From positions 62,001 through 126,000 of the forward strand of contig JAOQAG010000012.1 of assembly GCA_025963715.1 (NCBI GenBank): a stretch of DNA of 64,000 bases, in the 5' to 3' direction. The notes under the pieces were generated by a model. The model was not told the DNA's origin. It saw nothing but the letters and a program-made list of their open reading frames with translations, and did no database searches. Each line of letters opens with the position of its first letter. The stretch's first letter is position 1. The position numbers were made by a program, and so were the translations under genes. Origin of the DNA: Bacteroidota bacterium. Its GTDB lineage: Bacteria > Bacteroidota > Bacteroidia > 2-12-FULL-35-15. Below, one piece after another: positions 1 through 8,383 of this stretch.

Positions 1-963
1 GACAGCCTTATGGGCGGCGATGATTACATGGCGTACATTGATCAGCGCAGCGATTTACGGGTGTATTACGATGGCGATGTAAATACAATTGAAGAAGAAG
101 TACCGACGATCATGATCGCAACAGCACATTGCCTGGTGTATAAAATGCAGAACAGGCTGATGATCGTGGAGAAAGGCGTAAAGAAAAAATTAGATAATTG
201 GGTCGGCGATTTTTCGGCAGGCGACTCGATCGTGGTCTGGCAATCACAGCCCAGCATGGATATTATGGCATATCAGAACGGCGAGATCAAAACAGTGGAA
301 GCAGCTGTTGGAACCAACGTGATCAACAGCCACAAAACCGGGAAAGATATTTTTGCATACAGCGATCTTAACAATGAATTTAAAATCTACGACCAGGGAA
401 TTGTAGTCGATTCCAAATTAAATAATATCCGCAATTTTAAATGCGGCCGCGATATTGTGGCGTTTGCCGACCGTTTTAACGGTGCATTTAATGTGTACAG
501 CAATGGCGTTGTAAACACCATCAGCACACAGATCCCTAAAAAATATTATGTGACCGATAACATGGTAAGTTATGTGGATTTTGACAGCAATTTTATGATC
601 TATTATAACGGTGTGGCCACAAAAGTAGAATCGTTTGAACCGCAGTATTATGTGGCGAAAGACAATGTTATTTTATTTTTTTACGAACCGGAATTAAAGG
701 TCGTTTACGGCGGTGCTATTTATACACTCGAAAAATTTTTTGACCAGCGCGATGTAACGGTGGGGATCAATTCCGCATTGTACATGGACAATAACAACCG
801 TGCAAAATATTTTTACAAAGGAAAAACGTATGAGAATTTTCTGATCGACAAACCAAAATCCATGCAGCTGTTCCGCGATCTGCCAGCTATCCGCTATGGA
901 AACAATACCATTGGTTTCTTTTACGGTGGCAAGATCTACGACTTCGAAACCAACCAGTACTAG
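1..963 (+). CDS. Hypothetical repeat protein, 5'-truncated by the window edge
   Basis: The reading frame is open from base 1, so the real start lies upstream; the ATG at 10 is only the first one inside the window. The visible 320 residues consist of imperfect repeats of about 45 residues, each with a short hydrophobic strand and a turn of the type Y-x-N/D/Q-G (for example RVYYDG, MAYQNG, KIYDQG, NVYSNG, MIYYNG), followed by a V-T-rich strand. This all-beta repeat pattern suggests a propeller or solenoid, but I do not recognise a named family. No catalytic motif is visible. It ends with TAG at 961-963, directly followed by a terminator-like hairpin. Function unknown. Confidence 0.75.
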   Translation, partial: DSLMGGDDYMAYIDQRSDLRVYYDGDVNTIEEEVPTIMIATAHCLVYKMQNRLMIVEKGVKKKLDNWVGDFSAGDSIVVWQSQPSMDIMAYQNGEIKTVEAAVGTNVINSHKTGKDIFAYSDLNNEFKIYDQGIVVDSKLNNIRNFKCGRDIVAFADRFNGAFNVYSNGVVNTISTQIPKKYYVTDNMVSYVDFDSNFMIYYNGVATKVESFEPQYYVAKDNVILFFYEPELKVVYGGAIYTLEKFFDQRDVTVGINSALYMDNNNRAKYFYKGKTYENFLIDKPKSMQLFRDLPAIRYGNNTIGFFYGGKIYDFETNQY

Positions 964-965
964 GT

Positions 966-987
966 GATCGCTTGCGCGATGTTTTTT
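966..987 (+). terminator. Terminator-like hairpin after the first gene
   Basis: ATCGC (967-971) pairs with GCGAT (976-980) around a 4-base loop and is followed by G and six T (982-987). It starts 3 bases after the stop codon. The stem is short (5 bp), so termination is inferred. The T-run leads straight into the ACCACTAAGGC-type repeat word, an arrangement repeated at three other places in the window. Confidence 0.5.
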
Positions 988-1396
988 CACCACTAAGGCA
1001 CTAAGAAAAAAAGAGAAAAAAAAATTTCACCACATAAGGCACAAAAGAAAACATAAGGCAAGGTGTATACTAAGCTCGTTACACACAGTTTCTCTGCGAA
1101 AGCGAAGCCTCAAAAACACCACTAAGGCACTTAGAAAAAGAAAAAAGAAATTTTCACCACATAAGACACAAAGAAAACATAAGGCAGGATGTGTTATACA
1201 AAACCCGTCACACATAGCTTCTCTGCGAAAGCGCAGCCTCAAAAACACACAGAATAAACACAGTAACATTTTAGCCTCCGCGAACTTTGCGCCTTCTTTG
1301 CGCACTCTGCGGTTAATATACACAGCAATACCCAGTCTCTGCGAACTCCGCGTCTCTGCGAGAAAAAACACACAGCCCTTAGTGCCTTAGTGGTAA
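988..1396. repeat. Composite intergenic word-repeat block
   Basis: The block has no convincing gene. It is made of degenerate short words: CACCACTAAGGCACTAAG at 988-1005, CACCACATAAGGCAC variants, CTCTGCGAAAGCGAAGCC variants, CTTTGCGCACTCTGCGGTT near 1296-1314, and a closing inverted word CTTAGTGCCTTAGTGGT at 1379-1395. A segment of about 95 bases is duplicated in direct orientation (1025-1119 and 1152-1248, clearly recognisable but diverged). The rest of the gap to 1614 is AT-rich sequence in which I see nothing specific. Confidence 0.8.
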
Positions 1397-1614
1397 GATC
1401 ATCGTTTTACTAAAACAACAATGTTAATAACCATAAAATTAACATTCATCCCCGCCATTCACGCTTACACCGAAAACCCTTTATTCAAGCCAATTACAGC
1501 GCTCTGCTAATTTCATTGAGTTTCCCGTCCAGCCATTATTAATTTTACGGTTATTAACAAATCACTGTTTGTAATTACGAAACAGCCCCCTCCCAATCCC
1601 TATACAAATTAGAA

Positions 1615-1622
1615 TAGTTTTG
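1615..1622 (+). promoter_or_regulatory. Candidate -7 box TAGTTTTG
   Basis: Matches the Bacteroidota sigma-70-type consensus TAnnTTTG, 80 bases upstream of the ATG at 1703. No clear TTG -33 element is seen at the usual spacing, so this is a moderate candidate. Confidence 0.45.
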
Positions 1623-1702
1623 TTCAACATAGCTTTATGGCATGTTATAGATTTTGCTGTGATCACCAATTAAAATGCTGCATGTACAAAAATCAACATA
1701 AT

Positions 1703-3013
1703 ATGATAAAGAAAATTATACTCTCTTTCCTTTTATTGTTTGCGGTTGCAGAAGCGGTCAACGCTCAGAAAACACCCAAACAATTGCCTTCTGTTGCAGT
1801 AGGTGTAGGCATCCTGTCGTTTAACGGAGATGTTGGAAATGGCGTTGATCTGAGTTCTTTCAGCCGTATCCGCGGAGGATACAACCTGGTGGTGGAAGAG
1901 CGCATCGGAAAATTCCTGGGCGTATCATTAAGCGGTTTGTACGGTAAATTATCCGACAGCGATAACCGCCTTGGTCACAATCTGAATTTCGAATCCAAGA
2001 TCATGCAGGGCGATATTAACCTGGTGATCCATTTTGATAATGATTTTATATTAAAACGTACCAGTGTTTTTGCGCCCTACCTGTCTGCCGGTTTTGGTTA
2101 TTTAAAATTCGATCCGATGGGCGATCTGAAAGACAAACACGGAACACCTTATAATTACTGGTCGGACGGAACCATCCGCAACATTGCAGAAACAGATCCG
2201 GGTGCATCTTCTGCCGTAATTATACAACGCGATTATAAATACGAAACCAAATTAAAAGATTCCACCACCAATTACGCACACAATACATTTTCCATTCCCT
2301 TAACACTTGGTTTCAATTTAAAATTATCCGATAACCTGGGAGTAAACATTGCAGCTTCGTATTATTTAACAATGACTGATTGGATCGATAATTACAAGAA
2401 CGGTGCAAACGATAAATTTATTTATGCACATGTTGCTTTAAAATATTCGTTTGGTAAACCTTACGATGACAGTGATCCTGTTTACCAGAAAGTTGATTTT
2501 TCTTCTCTCGACAAAATGGATACTGACGGTGACGGCGTAAACGATGGCGACGACCACTGCCCGGGAACACCTGCAGGTGTAAAAGTAAGTAACCACGGTT
2601 GCCCGCTGGATGATGATGAAGACGGCGTGCCGGATTACAGGGATAAAGAATTAAAAACACCAAAAGGTGTATTGGTGGATGAGAACGGTGTAACATTCAC
2701 CGATAAAGAAATTGCAGACAAACAGGCACAATGGGATTCACTGGCAACGGAACGCAGCGAGCTTTTTAATGAAAATCCAAGCCTGGCTTATTTAAAAAGT
2801 GTAGATGAAAAAGCAGCTGAGATCCGCAAAAGCAACCCGAGCGCAGCAGCATACAGCAAGATCCCGCCAGCATTAAAATCGGCGGATAAAGACAATGACG
2901 GATATATTTCTTCCGCAGAGATCTCAGCAGCGATCGATTCATTTTTTGATGGGGATTCGGTTTTTACAGTAGAAAAACTGAACGACCTCATCGATTATTT
3001 CTTTGAACAATAA
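1703..3013 (+). CDS. Outer membrane barrel protein with TSP3 and EF-hand calcium-binding segments
   Basis: 436 residues from the ATG at 1703, chosen because it gives a classic signal peptide (residues 1-21, hydrophobic core FLLLFAVA, cleavage before Q22). Residues about 28-255 look like an OmpA-type eight-stranded barrel with alternating strands. Residues 273-315 form a thrombospondin type-3 calcium-binding stretch (DTDGDGVNDGDD, HGCPLDDDEDG). The C-terminus carries an EF-hand-like loop (DKDNDGYISSAE, 395-406). There is no OmpA peptidoglycan-binding domain. The barrel is clearly paralogous to that of the gene at 4550 (shared HNLNFES/RNLNFES and YWSDG-IR segments). Inferred role: outer membrane structural or adhesion protein. 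Confidence 0.8.
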   Translation: MIKKIILSFLLLFAVAEAVNAQKTPKQLPSVAVGVGILSFNGDVGNGVDLSSFSRIRGGYNLVVEERIGKFLGVSLSGLYGKLSDSDNRLGHNLNFESKIMQGDINLVIHFDNDFILKRTSVFAPYLSAGFGYLKFDPMGDLKDKHGTPYNYWSDGTIRNIAETDPGASSAVIIQRDYKYETKLKDSTTNYAHNTFSIPLTLGFNLKLSDNLGVNIAASYYLTMTDWIDNYKNGANDKFIYAHVALKYSFGKPYDDSDPVYQKVDFSSLDKMDTDGDGVNDGDDHCPGTPAGVKVSNHGCPLDDDEDGVPDYRDKELKTPKGVLVDENGVTFTDKEIADKQAQWDSLATERSELFNENPSLAYLKSVDEKAAEIRKSNPSAAAYSKIPPALKSADKDNDGYISSAEISAAIDSFFDGDSVFTVEKLNDLIDYFFEQ

Positions 3014-3045
3014 CCAAACAAGTACACACCTAAATAAAAATATAT

Positions 3046-4470
3046 ATGTTAAAATACGGCGTCCTATTATTCAACACCATTGCATTGTTGATATACCAGT
3101 TTTTTTTCGCTGATGCTATTACCGTTACGCAAAATATTCCGTCCAGCGCAAAACCGGATACAGAATTCATTGTAGAGCTTACCATTTCAAAAGGTACAAC
3201 AGGCGGATTTGCAAAGCTGCAGCAGGATCTGCCGGAAGGCTTTACAGCGGTGCAGGACGAAAACAACGGCGCATCCTTCACGTTCAGCAATCAATCTGTA
3301 AAATTTATCTGGATGTCGCTGCCAGGTGAAAAAGAATTTAAGATCAAATACAAAGTAAAAGTTGCGGCAGGTGTAAGCGGCGATAAGATCATTTCCGGAA
3401 AATTTTCCTACGTAACCGACAATGTAAAGCAATCGGTGGATATTGCTCCTTCTACGATTAAGATCGATGGCGGAACAAGTACACCGGTGGCAGCCAGCAC
3501 AAGTCCGGCAACTACTACAACCGCTTCTTCAACCCCGGCAACAACAACTCAGAATACCTCTACCGATAATACATTAACATCGCAACTGATTGAAAAATCA
3601 GCGCCAGCTCCAACAACGGAAGCATCTTCCATTACCTGCGTGCGCACAGTACCGGCAAATCCTTCCGGAGATTTTACCGTGGAGATCAACGTTAACAAAG
3701 GAAATGTAAGCGGCTTTGCTAAATTACTGGAAACATTGCCTGCCGGTTTTACCGCTACAGCTATCGAATCACAAGGTGCTTCTTTCAGTTTCCTGGATGG
3801 AAAAGTAAAATACGTATGGGTTTCCATGCCAGCATCAACCGAATTTAAGATCCGCTACAAAGTAAGCGTAGCAGCAGGTACAAGCGGCAGCCAAAACATT
3901 GATGGTGTATTTTCCTACATCGAGAACGACGATACAAAAAAATACGTATTACCTACTTCTACTGTTACCATTGGCGGAGCATCACAACCGGTTGCTACAA
4001 CTCCTGTAAGCACCACACCGGATAATACAACAAAAAGTGTAGCAACTACACCCGACAATACAACACCGGTAGCTACCACACCTGTAACTACGCCAACTGC
4101 TGATAAAACAACAACACCGGCTACAACCAACGCAACTGATAATACGGCAAAAACATTAGCGGCCAGCACCATTCCGGCGCCACAGGGAAATGTAAATTAC
4201 AAAGTGCAGATCGCGGCATTGCATAACGCTGTGGATGCAGATAAATTAGCCATACGTTTCAACATCAATGAAAAAGTACAAACCGAAATGGCAGAAGGAT
4301 ATACTAAATACCTGGTAGGCGCTCACAATGATTATAAATCGGCACGCGATTCCCGCGAAACGATCAAATCAAAAGGAGTATCCGATGCATTTGTTACGGC
4401 ATACAACAGCGGAAAAAGAATTACTGTTCAGGAAGCATTAATGATCACCACCCAAAAATGGTACAGGTAA
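3046..4470 (+). CDS. Secreted protein with two repeated beta domains and a C-terminal SPOR domain
   Basis: 474 residues, starting 32 bases after the previous stop, so probably co-transcribed with it. Residues 1-24 are a signal peptide. Two homologous domains follow (about 25-141 and 195-312; compare KGTTGGFAKLQQDLPEGF with KGNVSGFAKLLETLPAGF), each followed by a Thr/Pro/Ala-rich linker. Residues about 393-470 resemble a SPOR fold (VNYKVQIAALHN start, KYLVGAHNDYKSA, VSDAFVTAYNSGKRI end). SPOR domains bind glycan strands stripped of stem peptides, so a periplasmic peptidoglycan-associated role is inferred. The two N-terminal domains are not a family I can name. Confidence 0.75.
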   Translation: MLKYGVLLFNTIALLIYQFFFADAITVTQNIPSSAKPDTEFIVELTISKGTTGGFAKLQQDLPEGFTAVQDENNGASFTFSNQSVKFIWMSLPGEKEFKIKYKVKVAAGVSGDKIISGKFSYVTDNVKQSVDIAPSTIKIDGGTSTPVAASTSPATTTTASSTPATTTQNTSTDNTLTSQLIEKSAPAPTTEASSITCVRTVPANPSGDFTVEINVNKGNVSGFAKLLETLPAGFTATAIESQGASFSFLDGKVKYVWVSMPASTEFKIRYKVSVAAGTSGSQNIDGVFSYIENDDTKKYVLPTSTVTIGGASQPVATTPVSTTPDNTTKSVATTPDNTTPVATTPVTTPTADKTTTPATTNATDNTAKTLAASTIPAPQGNVNYKVQIAALHNAVDADKLAIRFNINEKVQTEMAEGYTKYLVGAHNDYKSARDSRETIKSKGVSDAFVTAYNSGKRITVQEALMITTQKWYR

Positions 4471-4492
4471 TCGTCTGAAAAGCAACCCCTAT

Positions 4493-4534
4493 ACTCAATT
4501 TAGCATCTTTGCAGCATGTTAAATTGAGTTTTTT
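4493..4534 (+). terminator. Rho-independent terminator
   Basis: ACTCAATTTA (4493-4502) pairs perfectly with TAAATTGAGT (4520-4529) and is followed by TTTTT (4530-4534). It lies 22 bases after the SPOR gene stop and separates it from the next gene, whose promoter box begins 3 bases further on. Confidence 0.8.
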
Positions 4535-4536
4535 GT

Positions 4537-4544
4537 TATATTTG
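4537..4544 (+). promoter_or_regulatory. -7 box TATATTTG almost touching the start codon
   Basis: A perfect TAnnTTTG match ends 5 bases before the ATG at 4550. With the usual few-base distance from this box to the transcription start, the mRNA would be leaderless or nearly so. No TTG at the expected -33 distance. Confidence 0.5.
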
Positions 4545-4549
4545 TGTTT

Positions 4550-6841
4550 ATGGTAAAACGTCTCTCAGTTAGTCTATTGTTTGCTTTGTGGAGTTTATTC
4601 TCCTTCGCTCAGCAGAACGATGCTGCACCGTCCGACACGACCACTACTCCCAAAAGTGCCCCCAAGCCTAAAAAAGAATTTGTTTTCAAACCCACCATCG
4701 GTCTGGGTACAGGTTTGCTTTCTTATTACGGCGATATTTACGACAAACATTTCCAGAATCCATCTGTAAGCCGTATTGCTTACGAACTCGGCGTTTCACA
4801 ATATTTCACGGATTACCTGCAGTTTAATTTTTATGTGTTGTTCGGCCGCCTTGGCGCCAATGAGCGCAACACTGTTAACGGACGTAATCTTAATTTTGAA
4901 TCCCAGATCCGTGCAGGCGGTATTAACCTTACGTATAATTTCGGGAATTTTTTACCGAAGAACAGGTGGGCCAGTCCCTACGTTTCACTGGGGATCGAAT
5001 CGTTTGAGTTCCTTTCAAAAACCGATCTGTACGACGGAAAAAGCAATAAATATTATTACTGGTCGGATGGCAGCATCCGTGATAAAGCCCAGAACGACCC
5101 GCTTGCAGCCAGCGCCGTGGAGATCCATCGTGATTATACTTACGAATCCGATATCCGCACACTCAATTACGACGGGTTTGGAAAATACCCTGAACGCTCC
5201 TTTGCTGTGCCCATTGGCGTGGGCGCGATGATGAAGATCAACGATTATTTTACATTCAAGATTGGAGCCACCATGCATTTTACCTTTACCGATTATATTG
5301 ATGGTGTAAGTAATAAAAGCACCAGTAACCGTGTAGGGAACAGCAAAAATGATAATTTTATGATGAGCTCCTGCTCACTGAATTACAATTTAGGCCTGAA
5401 GAAAAAATCGGTGGATACCGTAAGTGAAGATGATTTTAAAGATGTGGATTTTTATGCGCTTGATCTCGAAGATTTTGACAAAGACGGGGTGCCTGATTTT
5501 AGAGATTCCTGCCAGAATACACCATTGGGAGTTCCTGTGGATGAAAAAGGTTGTCCGCTGGATGACGACGGCGACGGCGTTCCCAACAATGTGGACGACG
5601 AGCCCAACACACCAAAAGGAATGCTGGTGGATACAAGAGGCGTGCAGCTGAACGATTCCACCATTGCTTATCAATACAGCGTTTACACTGATTCTACCGG
5701 CATGTTCGCAAAAGTGGAATACCACAATCACAATGGCAGCAGCTTTAAGAGCACCTTTTATCAAAAAGAATACACAGTGGAGCTCGGCGAGTTCAAAAAA
5801 GGATTATCGCCGGAGGTAATGACCAAATTTTTAAGCGTTAACGATATTTCCAGCACCGTGGTAGATGATTCCACTACGGTATACACCGCCGGTAGATTCC
5901 CGGATCTGCTCAGTGCGGAAAATCGTAAAAAAGAGTTGGTTGCCCAGGGCTTAAACGATGCAAAAGTAGTATACAAACAAAACGGTAAATTTTACGATGC
6001 GCCGAAATACGGTAATACGCCTGTAGCTTCGGGAACCAACACACCTAATAATTCTGCAAATACAGCAGGCAATAATGGCGGCAGTACTTCCGGCAACAAT
6101 GGAGGCGGCAACCATCCTGCAAATGGAACACAAAGCGGTACAAACCCTGTAAACAATACGCCAACGCACCCGGTTGCAACCAATACACATCCGGCTAACG
6201 GTAGCGGCAATACTTCAGGATCGGGTACCGGCGGCAGCGATGCAGCACTTAATCAGCAGGGAATTGTATTGCGTGTACAGCTAGGCGCTTACCACAACCG
6301 TCTGTCCAAAAATGTATTCAAGGACATCAACGACCTGATCGAAATAAAAACCGACGATGGCCTGTATAAATACATGACGGGCTCGTTTACTAATTTTGAC
6401 GATGCAGCCAAACACAAAGTGGAAATGTTGCTGAAAGGTTACAACGGGGCATTTATAGCGGCTTACAAAGATGGAAAACGTATTTCCCTGATGGAAGCAG
6501 GCGCCATTATGCCGAAAAAAGACGAGCAGCCGGAAGTGTCGGACAGTTCCGCTGTAAACGGCGCCAACAAAGCATTGGTGATCTTTAAAGTACAGGTGGG
6601 CGTGTTTAAAAGCGAGCCACCGGCGGATAAACAGGAACAATACAACAAAGTAAAAGGCATTACCAAAGAAGCCACTTCTACCGGCCTGAACAGGTATACT
6701 GCCGGATCGTTCAACGATTACAAAGCGGCAGTAGCATTAAAAAATGAGCTGGTGAAAAATGGCATTACCGATGCCTTTGTGGTTGCTTTCTTTAACGGCG
6801 AATATATTTCCATCCAGGAAGCACTGGAGCTGGCTAAATAG
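4550..6841 (+). CDS. Outer membrane barrel-TSP3 protein with three SPOR-like repeats
   Basis: 763 residues from the ATG at 4550 (a GTG two codons earlier lies inside the promoter box and is less likely). Signal peptide 1-20; barrel about 45-285, paralogous to the gene at 1703; TSP3-type Asp-rich calcium loops about 308-355 (FDKDGVPDFRD, LDDDGDGVPNN). Then a SPOR-like segment (about 405-483, EYTVELGEFKKG), a low-complexity Asn/Gly/Thr linker (487-568), and two further SPOR-like segments (about 572-660, VLRVQLGAYHN; and 680-763, FKVQVGVFKSE). The architecture would put a barrel in the outer membrane and several glycan-binding modules in the periplasm. It is an alternative to the usual barrel-OmpA anchor; division-site localisation is inference from SPOR biology. 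Confidence 0.78.
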   Translation: MVKRLSVSLLFALWSLFSFAQQNDAAPSDTTTTPKSAPKPKKEFVFKPTIGLGTGLLSYYGDIYDKHFQNPSVSRIAYELGVSQYFTDYLQFNFYVLFGRLGANERNTVNGRNLNFESQIRAGGINLTYNFGNFLPKNRWASPYVSLGIESFEFLSKTDLYDGKSNKYYYWSDGSIRDKAQNDPLAASAVEIHRDYTYESDIRTLNYDGFGKYPERSFAVPIGVGAMMKINDYFTFKIGATMHFTFTDYIDGVSNKSTSNRVGNSKNDNFMMSSCSLNYNLGLKKKSVDTVSEDDFKDVDFYALDLEDFDKDGVPDFRDSCQNTPLGVPVDEKGCPLDDDGDGVPNNVDDEPNTPKGMLVDTRGVQLNDSTIAYQYSVYTDSTGMFAKVEYHNHNGSSFKSTFYQKEYTVELGEFKKGLSPEVMTKFLSVNDISSTVVDDSTTVYTAGRFPDLLSAENRKKELVAQGLNDAKVVYKQNGKFYDAPKYGNTPVASGTNTPNNSANTAGNNGGSTSGNNGGGNHPANGTQSGTNPVNNTPTHPVATNTHPANGSGNTSGSGTGGSDAALNQQGIVLRVQLGAYHNRLSKNVFKDINDLIEIKTDDGLYKYMTGSFTNFDDAAKHKVEMLLKGYNGAFIAAYKDGKRISLMEAGAIMPKKDEQPEVSDSSAVNGANKALVIFKVQVGVFKSEPPADKQEQYNKVKGITKEATSTGLNRYTAGSFNDYKAAVALKNELVKNGITDAFVVAFFNGEYISIQEALELAK

Positions 6842-6849
6842 CGGAGTGC

Positions 6850-6880
6850 TTGACTTGTACGCTTATTGGCATTATCTTTG
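6850..6880 (+). promoter_or_regulatory. Bacteroidota promoter: TTG (-33), 20-base spacer, TATCTTTG (-7)
   Basis: TTG at 6850-6852 and TATCTTTG at 6873-6880 have the textbook Bacteroidota spacing. The start codon of the downstream small gene is at 6919, giving a leader of roughly 30 bases. This is the best-formed promoter in the window. Confidence 0.7.
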
Positions 6881-6918
6881 CAAAATACTTTTTAACTAAA
6901 AAAACAAACCCTCACACC

Positions 6919-7176
6919 ATGAAAAACATACTGAAAATAACAGCTTTCGCAATGTGCCTGGCTGTAGCGAGCAACGGTTTTGCACAAACCGATACAAAGA
7001 AAAAACAGGAACCGGCTAAAAAACAAGAAGCAAAAAAATCGGACACCACCAGCGGAAAACAAAAAATGGCGATCTCGGAACAAGGTGTAAATAAAAATAA
7101 TAAAAAGAAAACAGGTTCGGCTAATGCTGCTGCCACAACAACCACTCCTCCACCCGCCGGAGAACAAAAAAAATAA
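6919..7176 (+). CDS. Small secreted Lys/Gln-rich protein
   Basis: 85 residues from the ATG at 6919. Signal peptide 1-22 (ITAFAMCLAVASNGFA, then QTD). The mature part is low-complexity and strongly basic (runs of KKK, KKQE, NKNNKKK) and ends in Thr/Pro-rich sequence; no folded domain is evident. It has its own promoter (6850-6880) and terminator (7182-7208), which argues that it is a real gene. Function unknown; small basic periplasmic proteins of this type are common in Bacteroidota. Confidence 0.7.
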   Translation: MKNILKITAFAMCLAVASNGFAQTDTKKKQEPAKKQEAKKSDTTSGKQKMAISEQGVNKNNKKKTGSANAAATTTTPPPAGEQKK

Positions 7177-7181
7177 TTCAG

Positions 7182-7208
7182 AAAGGCTTCATCACGAAGC
7201 CTTTTTTT
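7182..7208 (+). terminator. Rho-independent terminator
   Basis: AAAGGCTTC (7182-7190) pairs with GAAGCCTTT (7196-7204) around ATCAC, followed by a T-run to 7208. It begins 5 bases after the stop codon of the small basic secreted protein. Confidence 0.85.
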
Positions 7209-7265
7209 GGCACTAATTTTTAATGATTACTTCAGGTTTGGACTTAAACGAAAGCATTTAAAATA

Positions 7266-7342
7266 CGTCATTGCGAGGAACGAAGCAATCTCATTAATGG
7301 ACGACACGCTGGTGTGAGATTGCTTCGTTCCTCGCAATGACG
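7266..7342. repeat. Extragenic palindrome, variant 1 (CGTCATTGCGAGG family)
   Basis: 28-base arms 7266-7293 and 7315-7342 are perfect inverted repeats, beginning CGTCATTGCGAGGAACGAAG and ending in CAATCTCA, around a 21-base loop. It belongs to a widespread class of extragenic palindromes starting with GTCATTGCGAGG. There is no coding potential. Confidence 0.85.
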
Positions 7343-7405
7343 GGTAGATGTTAAACATTTCTTTTATAAAAGTGTTTATTCATTTGGTATCGGCTTTCTT
7401 TAGAA

Positions 7406-7499
7406 CGTCATTGCGAGGGCTTTTCGCCCGAAGCAATCTCATTCTAGCTTAATTACTCTGGTGTGAGATTGCTTCGGGCGAAAAGCCCTCGCAATGACG
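7406..7499. repeat. Extragenic palindrome, variant 2 (CGTCATTGCGAGG family)
   Basis: 36-base perfect arms, 7406-7441 and 7464-7499, share the outer CGTCATTGCGAGG and the inner GAAGCAATCTCA with the first copy, but carry a different, longer middle (GCTTTTCGCCC instead of AAC) on both arms. The rest of the 472-base gap between genes (7209-7680) is AT-rich with nothing further that I recognise. Confidence 0.85.
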
Positions 7500-7680
7500 C
7501 GTTGATTAAAATTTTTTCAACAAAATAGCTTGACATAAACTTTCCAGTCAATTATTTATTTAAAACCCGGAAAGAGAATTTTGAATTGTCATTTACCCGG
7601 CATTTTTCATTTTTTAACAACCAGGTTTCAATCTGAAAACGGAAATTGGACGTATATTTTGAAAACCAATTAATCAGAAA

Positions 7681-8343
7681 ATGAAAAAGATATTTCTATT
7701 TTTAACCGTTGTTTCGTTTGGTACAGGTTTTACTTCCTGTGCTCAGAAACGCACGGATTATGCAGCCAATAAACCGAAACCACAAACAACTACAATAAAG
7801 AATACAGGAACTATGGATACAGCAACATTTGCCGCAGGATGCTTTTGGTGTGTGGAAGCACAATTTCAATTACTGGACGGGGTGATCTCGGTTGAATCGG
7901 GATTTACAGGCGGAACAGTGAAAAATCCCGCTTACAGGGAAGTCTGCAACGGAACCACCGGCCATGCAGAAGCATGTAATATTGTATACGACAATACAAA
8001 AATAAGCTACGACGAACTGCTTGCCGCTTTTTGGCAGGTACACGACCCTACCCAATTGAACAGGCAGGGAAACGATGTGGGAACGCAATACCGTTCGGCG
8101 ATCTTCTATCACAACGAAAAACAAAAAGAGCTGGCCGAAAAATATAAAAAAGAACTGAATGCTTCCGGTGCATGGGACAAGCCTATTGTTACCGAGATCA
8201 GTCCGTATACCGTATTTTACAAAGCCGAGGATTACCACCAGAATTATTACAATCAAAACGGCGAGGAACCCTATTGTCATTTTGTGATCCAACCGAAAGT
8301 GGAAAAATTCAGAAAGGTTTTTAAAGACAAGCTGAAACACTAA
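7681..8343 (+). CDS. msrA: Peptide methionine-S-sulfoxide reductase MsrA, exported lipoprotein form
   Basis: 220 residues. MsrA reduces methionine-S-sulfoxide in proteins using a catalytic cysteine and thiol recycling. The active-site motif GCFWC is at residues 53-57, followed by family signatures (SGFTGG, GHAEA, HDPTQLNRQGNDVGTQYRS, YFxAEDYHQNYY-type end). The N-terminus is a lipoprotein signal with lipobox FTSC (Cys20), so the enzyme is predicted to be anchored extracytoplasmically. The start ATG follows a gap containing two extragenic palindromes, and the gene appears monocistronic. There is no MsrB domain. Confidence 0.93.
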   Translation: MKKIFLFLTVVSFGTGFTSCAQKRTDYAANKPKPQTTTIKNTGTMDTATFAAGCFWCVEAQFQLLDGVISVESGFTGGTVKNPAYREVCNGTTGHAEACNIVYDNTKISYDELLAAFWQVHDPTQLNRQGNDVGTQYRSAIFYHNEKQKELAEKYKKELNASGAWDKPIVTEISPYTVFYKAEDYHQNYYNQNGEEPYCHFVIQPKVEKFRKVFKDKLKH

Positions 8344-8383
8344 AGCACGTTGCTTTTTTACACAAAATGTAGCAAAATGTTGT

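Noticed and set aside
1027-1371. Open frame of 114 codons on the minus strand
   Set aside because: It translates only intergenic words (repeated LRFRRE and LFLCVFCVL-type segments from the same DNA repeats) and has no promoter or folded-domain signature.
7266-7499. Insertion sequence or terminator interpretation of the two palindromes
   Set aside because: No transposase frame, no target duplication, arms too long and loops too large for simple terminators; better described as extragenic palindromes.
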